The notes below the pieces were generated by a model that worked only from the letters and a program-made list of their open reading frames with translations, did no database searches and had not been told where the DNA came from. From the NCBI GenBank assembly GCA_964035575.1, contig OZ037873.1, positions 310,001 to 374,000 on the forward strand: a stretch of 64,000 bases of DNA. Reading direction: 5' to 3'. This DNA comes from Rhynchopus sp. YZ270_cl-10 (Eukaryota; Euglenozoa; Diplonemea; Diplonemida; Diplonemidae). Every line of letters starts with the position of its first letter. Position 1 is the first letter of the stretch. The translations under genes were made by a program, and so were the position numbers. Positions 23,568 to 33,585 of the stretch are shown piece after piece.

Positions 23568-23891
23568 TTAATCATCGCCGCGGACAGAGAGGTAGGCAGA
23601 CCGGGCGTAGGCGAGGGCGGAGTGCTCGCTGCTGGAAGCGCCGACGGTGCCGAGGAGCAGGCCGAGGAGGGACCAACGGCCGCCTAGGAGTGCGGCAGCA
23701 CCGATGCTCACACCCCACACAGCGGGGTCGTCGTTGATAGCGTATACGACAGCTTCGCTTGCGTTCATGTGGTCATGGTCGTGGTCACTCAGCACTGGAA
23801 GGTGATCCGATGTCGAATAAGCATACAAAGTCCCCATACTAAACCCCCCTGCCACACCCGACACAGCCTTGCCAGCTACTTTGAAGGACAT
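23568..23891 (-). CDS. Small hypothetical membrane protein (107 aa)
   Basis: MSFKVAGKAVSGVAGGFSMG at the start is glycine/alanine-rich and basic, which could be a mitochondrial targeting or membrane-inserting segment. A histidine-acid cluster (DHDHDHMN) follows at about residues 37-44, then one clear hydrophobic stretch (VWGVSIGAAALLGGRWSLLG, LLLGTVGA, about residues 59-86). Codon use and GC match the other real genes and contrast with the AT-rich flanks. No family recognised; a small organelle inner-membrane protein is possible but unproven. Confidence 0.6.
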   Translation of the reverse strand: MSFKVAGKAVSGVAGGFSMGTLYAYSTSDHLPVLSDHDHDHMNASEAVVYAINDDPAVWGVSIGAAALLGGRWSLLGLLLGTVGASSSEHSALAYARSAYLSVRGDD

Positions 23892-24480
23892 TGTGTGTTT
23901 TGTGTATTTTTCTGAGGGGAATGAAGAAGTAGTGGGAGGGGTAAAAAGTCGGGGTAAAAAATATGCTAAAACGCAGGTCAGTCGTGCAGGGTGGGGCGTG
24001 AGTGATCAATAGGACGGCAAACATAATGTGGAGTGTAATTAGAAACGCATTTTTTTGTTGATTGCACAAATTCTCCTTCGGTAAAATGGAGCACCACAGC
24101 GTTACCCCACAGTAAAGGACAATGGTTAGCACAAGATACAGCTCGTCACATCACGTCATGTGACCCATGAAGCGACACAAAAAACCCTCCCTGCGCAAAA
24201 ACCTTCAAACGACAGACGAAGATGTGCTGGCCTTGCTGCGGGTACAGAGCGGATCCAACCGACGTCAGGTAACAAAAAATTGTTAACACCGTTTTTAGAA
24301 ATTTTGTGCGAGATAGGAAAAAATATGAGAGTACCACAGATACTCAAAAGTTAAAAATTCTTGCTTTAATGGAATTTTTGGGCCTCAAACTCGGACATAG
24401 TAATTTTGTTCTCCAAATTTATGCTCCAAAATTTTCAGTTCAAAGTCCAAAAATCCATAGGGTCCCCCCTATGGTTTTTA
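23892..24480. other. Intergenic, no gene
   Basis: AT-rich. Contains gctaaaacgcaggtcagtcg at about 23964, a dispersed word also seen near 36230 and 43556. Leads into the tandem array. Confidence 0.45.
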
Positions 24481-24719
24481 CACAGTACACAGTACACAGT
24501 ACACAGTACACAGTACACAGTACACAGTACACAGTACACAGTACACAGTACACAGTACACAGTACACAGTACACAGTACACAGTACACAGTACACAGTAC
24601 ACAGTACACAGTACACAGTACACAGTACACAGTACACAGTACACAGTACACAGTACACAGTACACAGTACACAGTACACAGTACACAGTACACAGTACAC
24701 AGTACACAGTACACAGTAC
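24481..24719. repeat. Heptamer tandem array CACAGTA
   Basis: About 34 uninterrupted copies of a 7-bp unit (CACAGTA, equal to TGTGTAC on the other strand). The unit has no stop codon in any of six frames, which explains the long YTVHSTQ and CTVYCVL open frames; these are not genes. Confidence 0.97.
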
Positions 24720-25305
24720 AGTACAGTACAGTACAGTACAGTACAGTACAGTACAGTACAGTACAGTACAGTACAGTACAGTACAGTACAGTACAGTACA
24801 GTACAGTACAGTACAGTACAGTACAGTACAGTACAGTACAGTACAGTACAGTACAGTACAGTACAGTACAGTACAGTACAGTACAGTACAGTACAGTACA
24901 GTACAGTACAGTACAGTACAGTACAGTACAGTACAGTACAGTACAGTACAGTACAGTACAGTACAGTACAGTACAGTACAGTACAGTACAGTACAGTACA
25001 GTACAGTACAGTACAGTACAGTACAGTACAGTACAGTACAGTACAGTACAGTACAGTACAGTACAGTACAGTACAGTACAGTACAGTACAGTACAGTACA
25101 GTACAGTACAGTACAGTACAGTACAGTACAGTACAGTACAGTACAGTACAGTACAGTACAGTACAGTACAGTACAGTACAGTACAGTACAGTACAGTACA
25201 GTACAGTACAGTACAGTACAGTACAGTACAGTACAGTACAGTACAGTACAGTACAGTACAGTACAGTACAGTACAGTACAGTACAGTACAGTACAGTACA
25301 GTACA
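24715..25305. repeat. Pentamer tandem array GTACA
   Basis: About 118 copies of a 5-bp unit following the heptamer array without a break. The pentamer CAGTA equals the heptamer CACAGTA minus one CA, so one array seems to have arisen from the other. Also stop-free in all frames. Confidence 0.97.
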
Positions 25306-25699
25306 GGTTCACATATCAGCCAAGATCTCGTTAGGCGTATACTCTGGGCCTCGTTCACTTAATAAACCACAGATGCAAATTTTTGACCCTACGACCCCGC
25401 ATTTAACTCAATTCGATCCGCTGATTTCAATCCCAAAAATAAAAACTGTCATCTGAGTTTAAGCTAGTCTGATAAAGAAAGAAACGAAATCAGAAAAAGA
25501 ATTTTTCATTGATCGCACCGGATTTTTGTGGAGTGTGTAGGGACAAAATCAAAAACTTTTCTGTGGATAAGTTGTGTCGTTTTGAACCGAATGACAACCC
25601 TCTCGAATTCACGACATTTTTTCTCGACCCGATTAGTGGAGTAGATATTTGTTATCACCCCCTGGTTACCCTACTTACACATTTTCAAAAGAATGGGCG
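25306..25699. other. Intergenic, no gene
   Basis: AT-rich sequence with no supported feature. Confidence 0.4.
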
Positions 25700-26905
25700 C
25701 AAAAATGTTACCGCTCGCTTCGCTCGCGGAGGTACACCGTACAAATTTTTCCGCTCGCTCGCGGAGGTACACCTTGAAACTTTTCCCGCTCGCTTCGCTC
25801 GCGGAGGTACACCATAAAATTTCTTTACATTTGGCCATTTTTTCGTTGTAAAATTTTATCACTGGTGGCATGCTTCCCAGTTCACAAACGTGCATCGAAA
25901 AACCCGTAAAATAACATGAAATCTGTGGTCAATGGTGTAAAAGTCCTTCGCGAATTGGTTTTTTGGGAACAACTACCCGTAAAAATTTTTCCCCGCTCGC
26001 TTCGCTCGCGGAAAAACTACTCGTAAAATTTTTCCCGCGCGCTTCGCGCGGGAATATACTTTTTCCGCTCGCTTCGCTCGCGGAACAACTACCCGTAAAA
26101 ATTTTTCCCCGCTCGCTTCGCTCGCGGAAAAACTACTCGTAAATTTTTTTCCCGCGCGCTTCGCGCGGGAATATACTTTTTCCGCTCGCTTCGCTCGCGG
26201 AACAACTACCCGTAAAAATTTTTCCCCGCTCGCTTCGCTCGCGGAAAAACTACTCGTAAAATTTTTTCCCGCGCGCTTCGCGCGGGAATATACTTTTTCC
26301 GCTCGCTTCGCTCGCGGAACAACTACCCGTAAAAATTTTTCCCCGCTCGCTTCGCTCGCGGAAAAACTACTCGTAAAAATTTTTCCCGCTCGCTTCGCTC
26401 GCGGAACAACCACCCGTAAAATATTTTCCGCTCGCTTCGCTCGTAGAAAAACTACCCCTAAAAATTTTTCCCGCTCGCTTCGCTCGCGGAAAAACTACTC
26501 ATAAAATTTTTTCCCGCGCGCTTCGCGCGGGAATATACTTTTTCCGCTCGCTTCGCTCGCGGAACAACTACCCGTAAAAATTTTTCCCGCGCGCTTCGCG
26601 CGAGGGAATATACTTTTTCCGCTCGCTTCGCTCGCGGAACAACCACCCGTAAAAATTTTTCCCCGCGCGCTTCGCGCGCGGGAAATGTACTTTTTCCGCT
26701 CGCTTCGCTCGTAGAAAAACTACCCCTAAAAATTTTTCCTCTCTCCGAAAAACTACCCGTAAAAATTCTTTCCCGCGCGCTTCGCGCGCGGGAATATTGT
26801 GTAATTGTTTTTGTATTGTGTTCGCGAGCGAACACAATACAAAAACAATTACACAATACCAAGCATTCGTAAAAAAATTACATCCGCGAGCGAAGCGAGC
26901 GGAAA
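25700..26905. repeat. Field of ~23 GCGAAGC-tipped hairpins
   Basis: Two alternating palindromic words, CCGCTCGCTTCGCTCGCGG and CCCGCGCGCTTCGCGCGGG, are separated by short A/T-rich links (acaactacccgtaaaaattt, aaaactactcgtaaaa, atatacttttt). Between about 25980 and 26430 they form a higher-order unit of roughly 115 bp repeated four times. On the opposite strand every word has GCGAAGC at its tip, a sequence known to form an exceptionally stable DNA mini-hairpin. The spacers are near-identical, so this is not a CRISPR array, and the repeat-encoded frames (SASEASG, RAKRAGK) are by-products. Confidence 0.9.
26795..26858. repeat. Perfect 31-bp inverted repeat with 2-nt centre
   Basis: Arms 26795-26825 and 26828-26858 (tattgtgtaattg ... 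gtgttcgc / gcgaacac ... caattacacaata) are exact reverse complements around ga. It sits at the end of the hairpin field. Confidence 0.9.
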
Positions 26906-27688
26906 ATTTTTCAAGGTTTTCTTCAAGTCCACCTTACAAAAAAGTCAGATCTCGGTCAAAAATCCCCAAAATCCCCCCGCCGACAATTTTTTTCTGAGTT
27001 CGAAAAATTGTCTCCAAAGTCGTCAAAATTTCAGGCATTCACTTCATTTGCACCAGATCGTTCAAATACAAAACCCGAAAAAAATCCTCCACCCATAATT
27101 TCACTGTCGTATTATTTTTCCATTTCCGACAAAAGTGCAAAATTCCCAAAAAATTCCCAAAAAATCCACTTTTGCTAGAAAAAATATGCGCTACCCACAG
27201 ATGGTCAAAAACACTCAAAAATTTCTGCATTGGCTTTATTTCACACAAAAGCTCGACATAGTAATTTTTCACATTTTTTTTGACAAAAATTTTCACATCA
27301 AAATCACGTCCTCCGTGGGACCCCTAAAAAATACACCCAAGCATGGGGTCCATTTTTGCATTTAAGCATCTCACAAAGGCACTATTGTGCTGATTTCTGC
27401 ATTTTCCCCGCCGGGACTGACCTCCGCTGAGTCCACCATATTTTTACTCGATTAGATTAGTGGAGTGGAAGTTGATTTACTGCCAAAAAAACACAAAATT
27501 TCTAAAATCGGTGTAAAACAATTCTACAAAATTGCGAGGAAGTCCCACAAAGCCCACGTCGCAGACTTCCTGCAATTCTTTGCACGCCACGCTGATGAGT
27601 TTTTCCGTTGGATGGCACAAGATGTTACGTACATATCCATCAAAATCGTGACCGAATTTTTTTTGCAGCTCATCGGAGCCGTTGTTAG
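26906..27688. other. Intergenic, no gene accepted
   Basis: AT-rich with many caaaaatt-type words. A plus-strand open frame (27465-27743) starts in this stretch but runs into antisense rRNA sequence, so it is not accepted as a gene. Confidence 0.45.
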
Positions 27689-27709
27689 ATGCGCGTCTTT
27701 AATTAGAAA

Positions 27710-27762
<53 letters not shown>

Positions 27763-27815
27763 CGCGCTTGACCTGATCTCTCAGCGTTGACATTCAGGGC
27801 ACTGGGCAGAAGTCA
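27689..27815 (-). rRNA. LSU rRNA fragment A (R2-target region)
   Basis: The minus strand reads GACTTCTGCCCAGTG, then ctgaatgtcaa, then aagcgcggg-gtaaacggcggg, agtaactatgactctcttaa, ggtagccaaatgcctcgtc and gacgcgcat. This is the highly conserved domain of large-subunit rRNA that holds the R2 retrotransposon insertion site. It is cut off after the gcgcat word and carries an extra G in the gcggg-gtaaac segment, so it is a pseudo-fragment, not a working gene. Confidence 0.9.
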
Positions 27816-27842
27816 CATGCCACTCGCCACCGCTGTGACGAA

Positions 27843-27924
27843 GCCAAGACTGCTGTTTCGCCAGATAGTAGGTAGGGACAGAAGGAATCTCATTGGTCCA
27901 TTCATGCGCGTCTTTAATTAGAAA

Positions 27925-27983
<59 letters not shown>

Positions 27984-27986
27984 ACC
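27843..27986 (-). rRNA. LSU rRNA fragment B (same region, longer 3' part)
   Basis: A second copy of the same rRNA segment in tandem, same strand: gcgcgggtaaacggcggga, gactctcttaaggtagccaa, then gcgcatgaatggaccaatg, ctgtccctacctactatc and gcgaaacagcagtc, which follow in true LSU rRNA. It lacks the upstream cttctgcccagtg found in fragment A. Two overlapping pieces joined in tandem point to insertion of rDNA fragments or a retroposon-mediated event. Confidence 0.9.
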
Positions 27987-28000
27987 TGATCTGTGTGATT

Positions 28001-31000
28001 AACGACCGTACTGTTAGAGCTATCCCTCCTCTAGAGCAGGCTTGTGAGATATATTGAAAAAAAAAAGTGAAGATGAACCTAAGCTTTTTTGATTTTTTTT
28101 GGAAACAGAATGTCATTACCCACCTCGTTTATGCGGGGTAAATATATAATTTTTGTTTTGAACACCAGTTAGACTTTTTTTTTTTCGTTTTCTCCTCCCC
28201 CCCTCCCAAAATGTGTTTCAAAAAAAAGGGGGGGAGGGTATAAAGAGATAAGTTTTTTTATTTGCTTTCTTTTGTGTTTTACTGTTTACACCGGCCTTTT
28301 ATGTTTTGCATCTTTTGTATTTAAAAAAAGGTGTTGTTAATAATTGTGTTTCTTTTTTTTTTTTTTTTCGTCGCCAAAACAAAAAAAAAAAAATGTGTAA
28401 TCCCTAAAAGTATCACCCCTCCCTTTTTTTTTGTTGTGTCGCGACAAATCACCTACGTACGTAGGTTGTGTACACATAGTCACCCCGAAGAAACTGTTGT
28501 ACTTAAAAGATATAGACTCAAATCGTCATTAACCTATATAGGGAGTAACCCACCTGATTGGTACCCCGCGTATAGGTGCGTTTTGGACCGTTTTTGGCGC
28601 GAATACGGTCATATTCGATCATATTCGGTCCTTTTCAGTCCTTTTCGTACCTATATGCGAGGTAAAAAATCAGGTAGCGAGTAGTAAAAAAACAAAAAAA
28701 TAAAAACACATGCCTCGGGGTGGGTGGGGGAAAGCATAGAACACCCCTCCCCTGGTCAACCGAAATGCACAAAAATAAAAAAAGAAAACAAAAACAAAAA
28801 CTAAGAACAGTTTTCTATAAGATGAACCTAAGCCTCTCATGTTTAGGTCCTCCTTAATCAAATGGATGGTGTTGGCTGAAAAGGTTGCAATTTCTGGTGC
28901 TCCGGGAGGGGTCGATATTGACAGGTCGCCGACAGTCGTTGACATAGGGACTTTATCCACACCCCCCCTAATATTGACAGGTCGCCGACAGGTCGTTGAC
29001 CGACTTCCGAAAGCACCAATTTCCGCATTTTCTTTTTTTTCCTACATTTGCAAAAGAGATCTGTTATCAGGTGACAACATTTTTTAAAAGAAAAGTACGA
29101 AAAAAACGACATTTTCAGCAGCATCAATAAAATCCACATTGTTGATAGCTGTTTTCCTCCCCCTCCCCCCGTAACTATCACCCGAATTTCGGACAAAAAA
29201 AAAAAAAGCAAAAAACCATAACTTCGGGTAAAATTCGCAAATAATAGCTGAAGCGAAAAAAAAAAGGGGGTACTTCGTAAGGTATATAATACATGGCGGC
29301 CGAAATCAGTACTGGACCAGGCCAATTTTGTTACACCAGGTGGAGAAAAAAAATAACCAGGCATAAAAGCACCACACTAGCCGAGTCAAATAGCCAGGTC
29401 AAATGGTCAGGGACACCGTGTAAACGTGTGGGGGGGTTGTGTATCACGTTATTTGCTCAAATAAACGTCACTGCTCACAGTATTTTTTCTTTTCTGATGA
29501 ATTGTTGGAGTAGTGTAGTTGCCTCGGTTGTGTTGCCACAGTTTTGTGCAATATCCACTTTCATTGTTATATCGACGATGCCCCACTAAAGAAGAGTGGG
29601 TTCTGTTTCTCAATATCTCCTGAAGTGTATTATGCTCAATATAAACGCAGGCAAATACATTCATAAAAAAATGAGGAAAAGTTTGTTCAGATCGGACCTT
29701 AGCCTCAGAGTGCTTCGTTACTTATAAAAGACGGGAAGGGGGGAAAAGGTTGAACCGTTCAAAACACTTTGAGACACAGACACTGACGCTCCCTGAGTTA
29801 TCGACCTCCCCCTCCTCCCTCTCGTGTTGCACAATTTTTTTTTTTTTTTAAAAAGAGGGTACAAAAAATGGTAAGATGACCACGTCGGGGTCACCCCTTT
29901 CGCATTCACAGTGGCAACCACACAACCAACACACTTGACCCGCTTGGGGTACATCGTGTACATATCTGGGTGGGTGAAGATGGTGAGCTCCCAAGACATG
30001 CTGGCCCACCTGCAGGGCAGAGTAAAGCAGCGTGTCACTTCACCAAATTTTTTTTTTTACAAAGGGTTGCCTCAGGTCTGTCGAAATACATTTGGATTTT
30101 CTTGGTTGGTGTGGCAAGTTTTAAAGAGAAGGGAAGGGAAGCTTCGAGGGGGGGGGGGGACAAACTTAAAGACCGGGGCACGATAGCAAACCATGTCAAA
30201 AAGGACAGGGTGATGTACAAAAAAAGGGATTATCGTCATGGACGATGAAGAGGGGGGTATTTTGTTTTTTTTTGTTTTTTTGTTAAAGTAACGAAACGGA
30301 GTTGAGGAGAGAATAAGGGGGGCAGAGGTGGTCGCGAGGTAGTATTTTTCATCATTATGCATTCAATAAATTGATAGCATAGGTATAGGGATCAACAAAA
30401 AATGTTCCCAACTTTCCAAAAACGGGAAAAAAAAGAGAAAAAGAAAAAGAAAAAGAAAAAAGGGGGTTTTGTAGCACTGCAAACACCTCCAATGCAGGCA
30501 ATGGGGTTGCGCTAAGAACCGTACACCCACTCTCCCAATTCCGGTAGGACTGAGAAGAGAAGTGGGTTTACCACCAAAAACAAAAACAAAAAAAAAAAAA
30601 AAAAAAAAATCTGTTAGTCAGATGACACTGCCATCCTTTTAAAAAAAGAGACTTTTTGAACAAACAAAAAAAAATATTTTAAAAAGCTGACCCTCAGCCT
30701 CGTGAGGCCCACCACGGCTCACCCTTTTTTTGACTTAATCCTCCTCTCTGGCCTTCTTCCCCCCTTTCCCCCCCTCCATTTCCCTACCCGCTACTGCCGA
30801 CTCTACTTTACAGAGAAACCCGCTACTTCACCTGTTGACCAACAAAGAGAGAGAAAGAAAAAGAAAAATTTATAAGATGAACCTAAGCCTCTCTGTGCTT
30901 AGTCACCTTTAAAAAAAGAGGGGAAGGAGGGAAAGGAAGGGAGGGGGTGGGGAGGTATTTTTACTTTTTTTTTTTTTTTTTGCTTTTTTTTGTATTTTCT

Positions 31001-32000
31001 TTTCTTTTTTTTTTGCCGTCCCCCCCCTCTTTCCCCTCCGAATTGCTAGTGTATATGGGGCAAAAAATAATGGTAGTTCTGGGGTGGGATAACTTTTTTT
31101 TTGCTGTTCTTCATTTCTTTGTCATTGTGTTGCAATGATGGAGGGGGGGCTTTTTCTTCTTCCTTTTTTTTTTCCAGCCCTTTTTACCCTGTCCCCAATG
31201 TGTTCACATTTTTTCTGCTCACATCGAAAGGCCTCTGCAGACTTCTTCGTGAGGTGGGGATTTCTCTGCAGACACTGGCAGGCTGTGTTTCTGTTTCAAC
31301 TTCCTTCCCATGGGTGATGCGGCGAATTCTGCGTCGTCGGCGACACCGTCTGAAGGGTGTTTGAATGAGTTTTTATGAAGTTTTTGTTATATTTGATTTG
31401 TGCTCTTGTTTTTTTTTTGTATTGTAACATGTTTTCTTTTGAAGGGTGGGTTTGGTTAACAACGTCAAAGGGGGATTTGAAAGATAGTTTGTTTTTGTTG
31501 TATCGACAATCACATTATACCTACTGGTATAACGATCTGTACTCAATGTCGACCGAAGCCTATGTACTACAGAAGGTATAGACGCAGATCATCCTCAACC
31601 CTTAAGAGTAACTTTTATTTCTTCACACGTTTTTTTTTTTGTTTTTATTGCTACTCTGTTGGTTTTGTATTGCATTTCACTGTAGTTCTTGTTGTTGTTT
31701 GGTTAACAACGTAAAAAGGGGGAGGCCTCAGGGTATTGTTTGCTCTTGATCTAGCAAAGAACAAACGGGCTACCAAATAATAAGTGGTTTCCATTAAACA
31801 ACCCCGCAAATGTAATACAAAATTTGCAAATAATAACTAAAATTCTGCTTTGGTTTAAAAAAAAAGGGGGTTGGGTGAATAAAAGAGAAATTGAAGAAGA
31901 AAAAAAATGCAAACGCCTCGCCATACACCGGCAGACTCATTGGTGGTAATGAAAAATTGAGGGAAAATGGTTCGTTCACTGTCTGTTATCATCTTTGTCA
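28001..32000. other. Long intergenic stretch rich in short hairpin motifs
   Basis: No gene is supported. Poly-A/T and G runs separate short motifs. Copies of the gatgaacctaagcctctcg hairpin lie at 28069-28086, 28817-28852, 29689-29721, 30681-30723 (weak) and 30872-30910; copies of the tcgacaatcac motif at 28441-28530 and 31500-31612; a tagtgtagttgcc motif at 29500-29570. 28915-29002 holds a direct repeat of attgacaggtcgccgacag. The sequence around 28003-28050 (cgaccgtactg ... gcaggcttgtgag) has a diverged copy at 40360-40412. Confidence 0.55.
28550..28676. mobile_element. CCACCTGATT-family inverted-repeat element
   Basis: Starts ccacctgattggtaccccgc and ends with gcgaggtaaaaaatcaggt. The centre has gcgtataggtgcg and mirrored cgtacctatatgc. 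About 127 bp, non-coding. Other members: 36111-36187, 44097-44233, 44240-44351 and the large 57697-59366. Confidence 0.75.
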
Positions 32001-32089
32001 GAACCACCAGGATTTCTGATGGGTTTTCATTACCGGAGAGAAGAAAAAAACCCAGTAGGATAGCCTCATATCAGCGTGAGAGTACATAC

Positions 32090-33576
32090 CTTGGCCTTCT
32101 CCACCTAGGGCGTTGAGTTTGAGGGCTCTCTTAGACTTCATAGAGGGAGATGCAGGTGGTGACAGGTCAAATGGTACAGGGTCAAGTGAATCCACGTCCA
32201 GCTGTGCAGCCTGTGGTGGGTGAAAAAATGTCTCGTGAAACTGGGGAGGTGTTATTTGAGCAACACAGAATAGTTGGAACTGATGGATGTGATGGTAAAA
32301 ATAAGAAGAGCTGTTCATGAAGTATCTGGATCACAGCGAAATAAAAGAAAAAAAAAAAAACGTTTGTTGAACCCTTAGCTCCACGCGAATCAAAAAAATA
32401 AATAAATGCCACCTTTCTTTGGTTGGAAAATATGAAAATATGGGTTACCTTGGCTGGGATCATTTCCCCGAACACTCTTGGCCCTTTTCTTGGCAGTGGG
32501 CTGAAGCTGTCGTCGCAAAGGCTCTCGGGGGAGCTCATGCCGTCGTAGACGGGGGCAACGATGTTCTCGCCGATGCTGACGGAGAGGCCCTTCTTGAGGG
32601 CAGCCTCCTTCTCCTCCTTCTTCTCTTCGGGCTGCTTTGTGAAGTTTACCCCCGAGGCTTGGTGAGACGCACGGTGCAGCATTTGCGCGTCAAGAACCTG
32701 CGGTTTGCCTTCTCCAGCACTGCTGTGACGGCGTGTGGAGCAGACCCAGCCGTCCCCTTTGATATCTTCGAGGCCGTACCTGCCGGATCCGTCGACACGC
32801 TTCCATTCGGGGGTGAGCGTACTGCGAACGAGGTCCTTGACAGGGTCAGGGATGAGCGCATCGTCCGCAGCAGAGATGCCGTCCAACGGAGGCGTCTTTC
32901 CAGTCAGCATGTAGTACAGCACGCAGACCACAGAGTATGCATCTGCCTGCTTGCCGTGGTAGTCCTCTGTCTGCCCTTCTCGCAGTTCTGGTGCAGTGTA
33001 CGGTGTTTGCAGCCCTGCAGGTCTGTCCTTCAACAACCCACGCGAACTCTGCAAAATCGCATGCTCGAACTCCGCAAGACGGATAGTCTGCTTTGTGTCA
33101 TCAAGCAGCACCGACTCTGGGTGGATGTTCCGGTGTGCCAACCCCTTTGAGTGTACATAGCTCACTGCGGAAACAAGCTGGTTGAAGATGGTTCCACAAA
33201 GATGCGGGTTCAAACGCCCGCCATTCTGTTGTACAAGCTGTGCCAAGGTGACGTTCGCCTGCTCTGTGAGAACGTAGGTTCTGTCCTCAGAGGCAAAGAC
33301 CTGAAAGAGCTTGAGCACGTGGCGGTTGTCCATTAGCTTCAGAACGCCTATTTCGTTGTTAAGCTTGCGTTTGATCTCCTCGGATTCTTCATGCGAATCG
33401 AGTTCAGTCTTCATGACTACCCACACATTCATATCATTGCCATCCCCATCCACAGCGGTCTTTACCTTAATGCACCCATGCTTTTCCTTCACAGTGTCCC
33501 CCAGCTTGAACCGCAACTCATGAGTCCTCCTCGCGCCAGGAAGCTCCACATTAAACGTAACCGTGTTCCCATCCAT
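32090..33576 (-). CDS. Protein pseudokinase (3' end unresolved)
   Basis: Exon 1 is 32449-33576 (376 codons), then a 238-bp phase-0 intron (donor GTAACC, acceptor CCACAG) and exon 2 at 32090-32210, ending at a GTATGT donor; later exons are not resolved. The start is MDGNTVTFNV; an upstream TTG is not needed. Residues 1-50 look beta-rich (FHA-like position, not proven). Residues 50-290 have a protein-kinase fold: Lys56 in VVMK, Glu75 in NNEIGVL, the activation-segment end TAPELRE and the DAYSVVCVLYYMLTG helix. The catalytic loop is HRNIHPESVLL (HRD Asp replaced by Asn150) and the DFG motif is EFE (169-171), so phosphotransfer is unlikely. The tail has a Lys/Glu-rich stretch (PEEKKEEKEAALKKG) and Ser/Pro-rich docking-type sequence. 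Probably an allosteric or scaffold protein. Confidence 0.82.
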
Positions 33577-33585
33577 CCTTAACAA

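Noticed and set aside
24306-25362. Long open frames of YTVHSTQ, VQYST or CTVYCVL repeats
   Set aside because: They come from a heptamer/pentamer array with no stop codon in any frame; the same happens at 46722-47504 and 57992-59356. No evidence of translation.
25973-26862. Minus-strand frames reading SASEASG / RAKRAGK
   Set aside because: Direct by-products of the GCGAAGC hairpin repeat; composition is dictated by the palindromes.
25700-26905. CRISPR-like appearance of repeated palindromes
   Set aside because: Spacers are near-identical A/T-rich links, repeat words alternate between two types, and the DNA is eukaryotic with no cas genes.
27465-27743. 92-codon plus-strand frame
   Set aside because: Its last third is antisense LSU rRNA; the first part has no recognised family.
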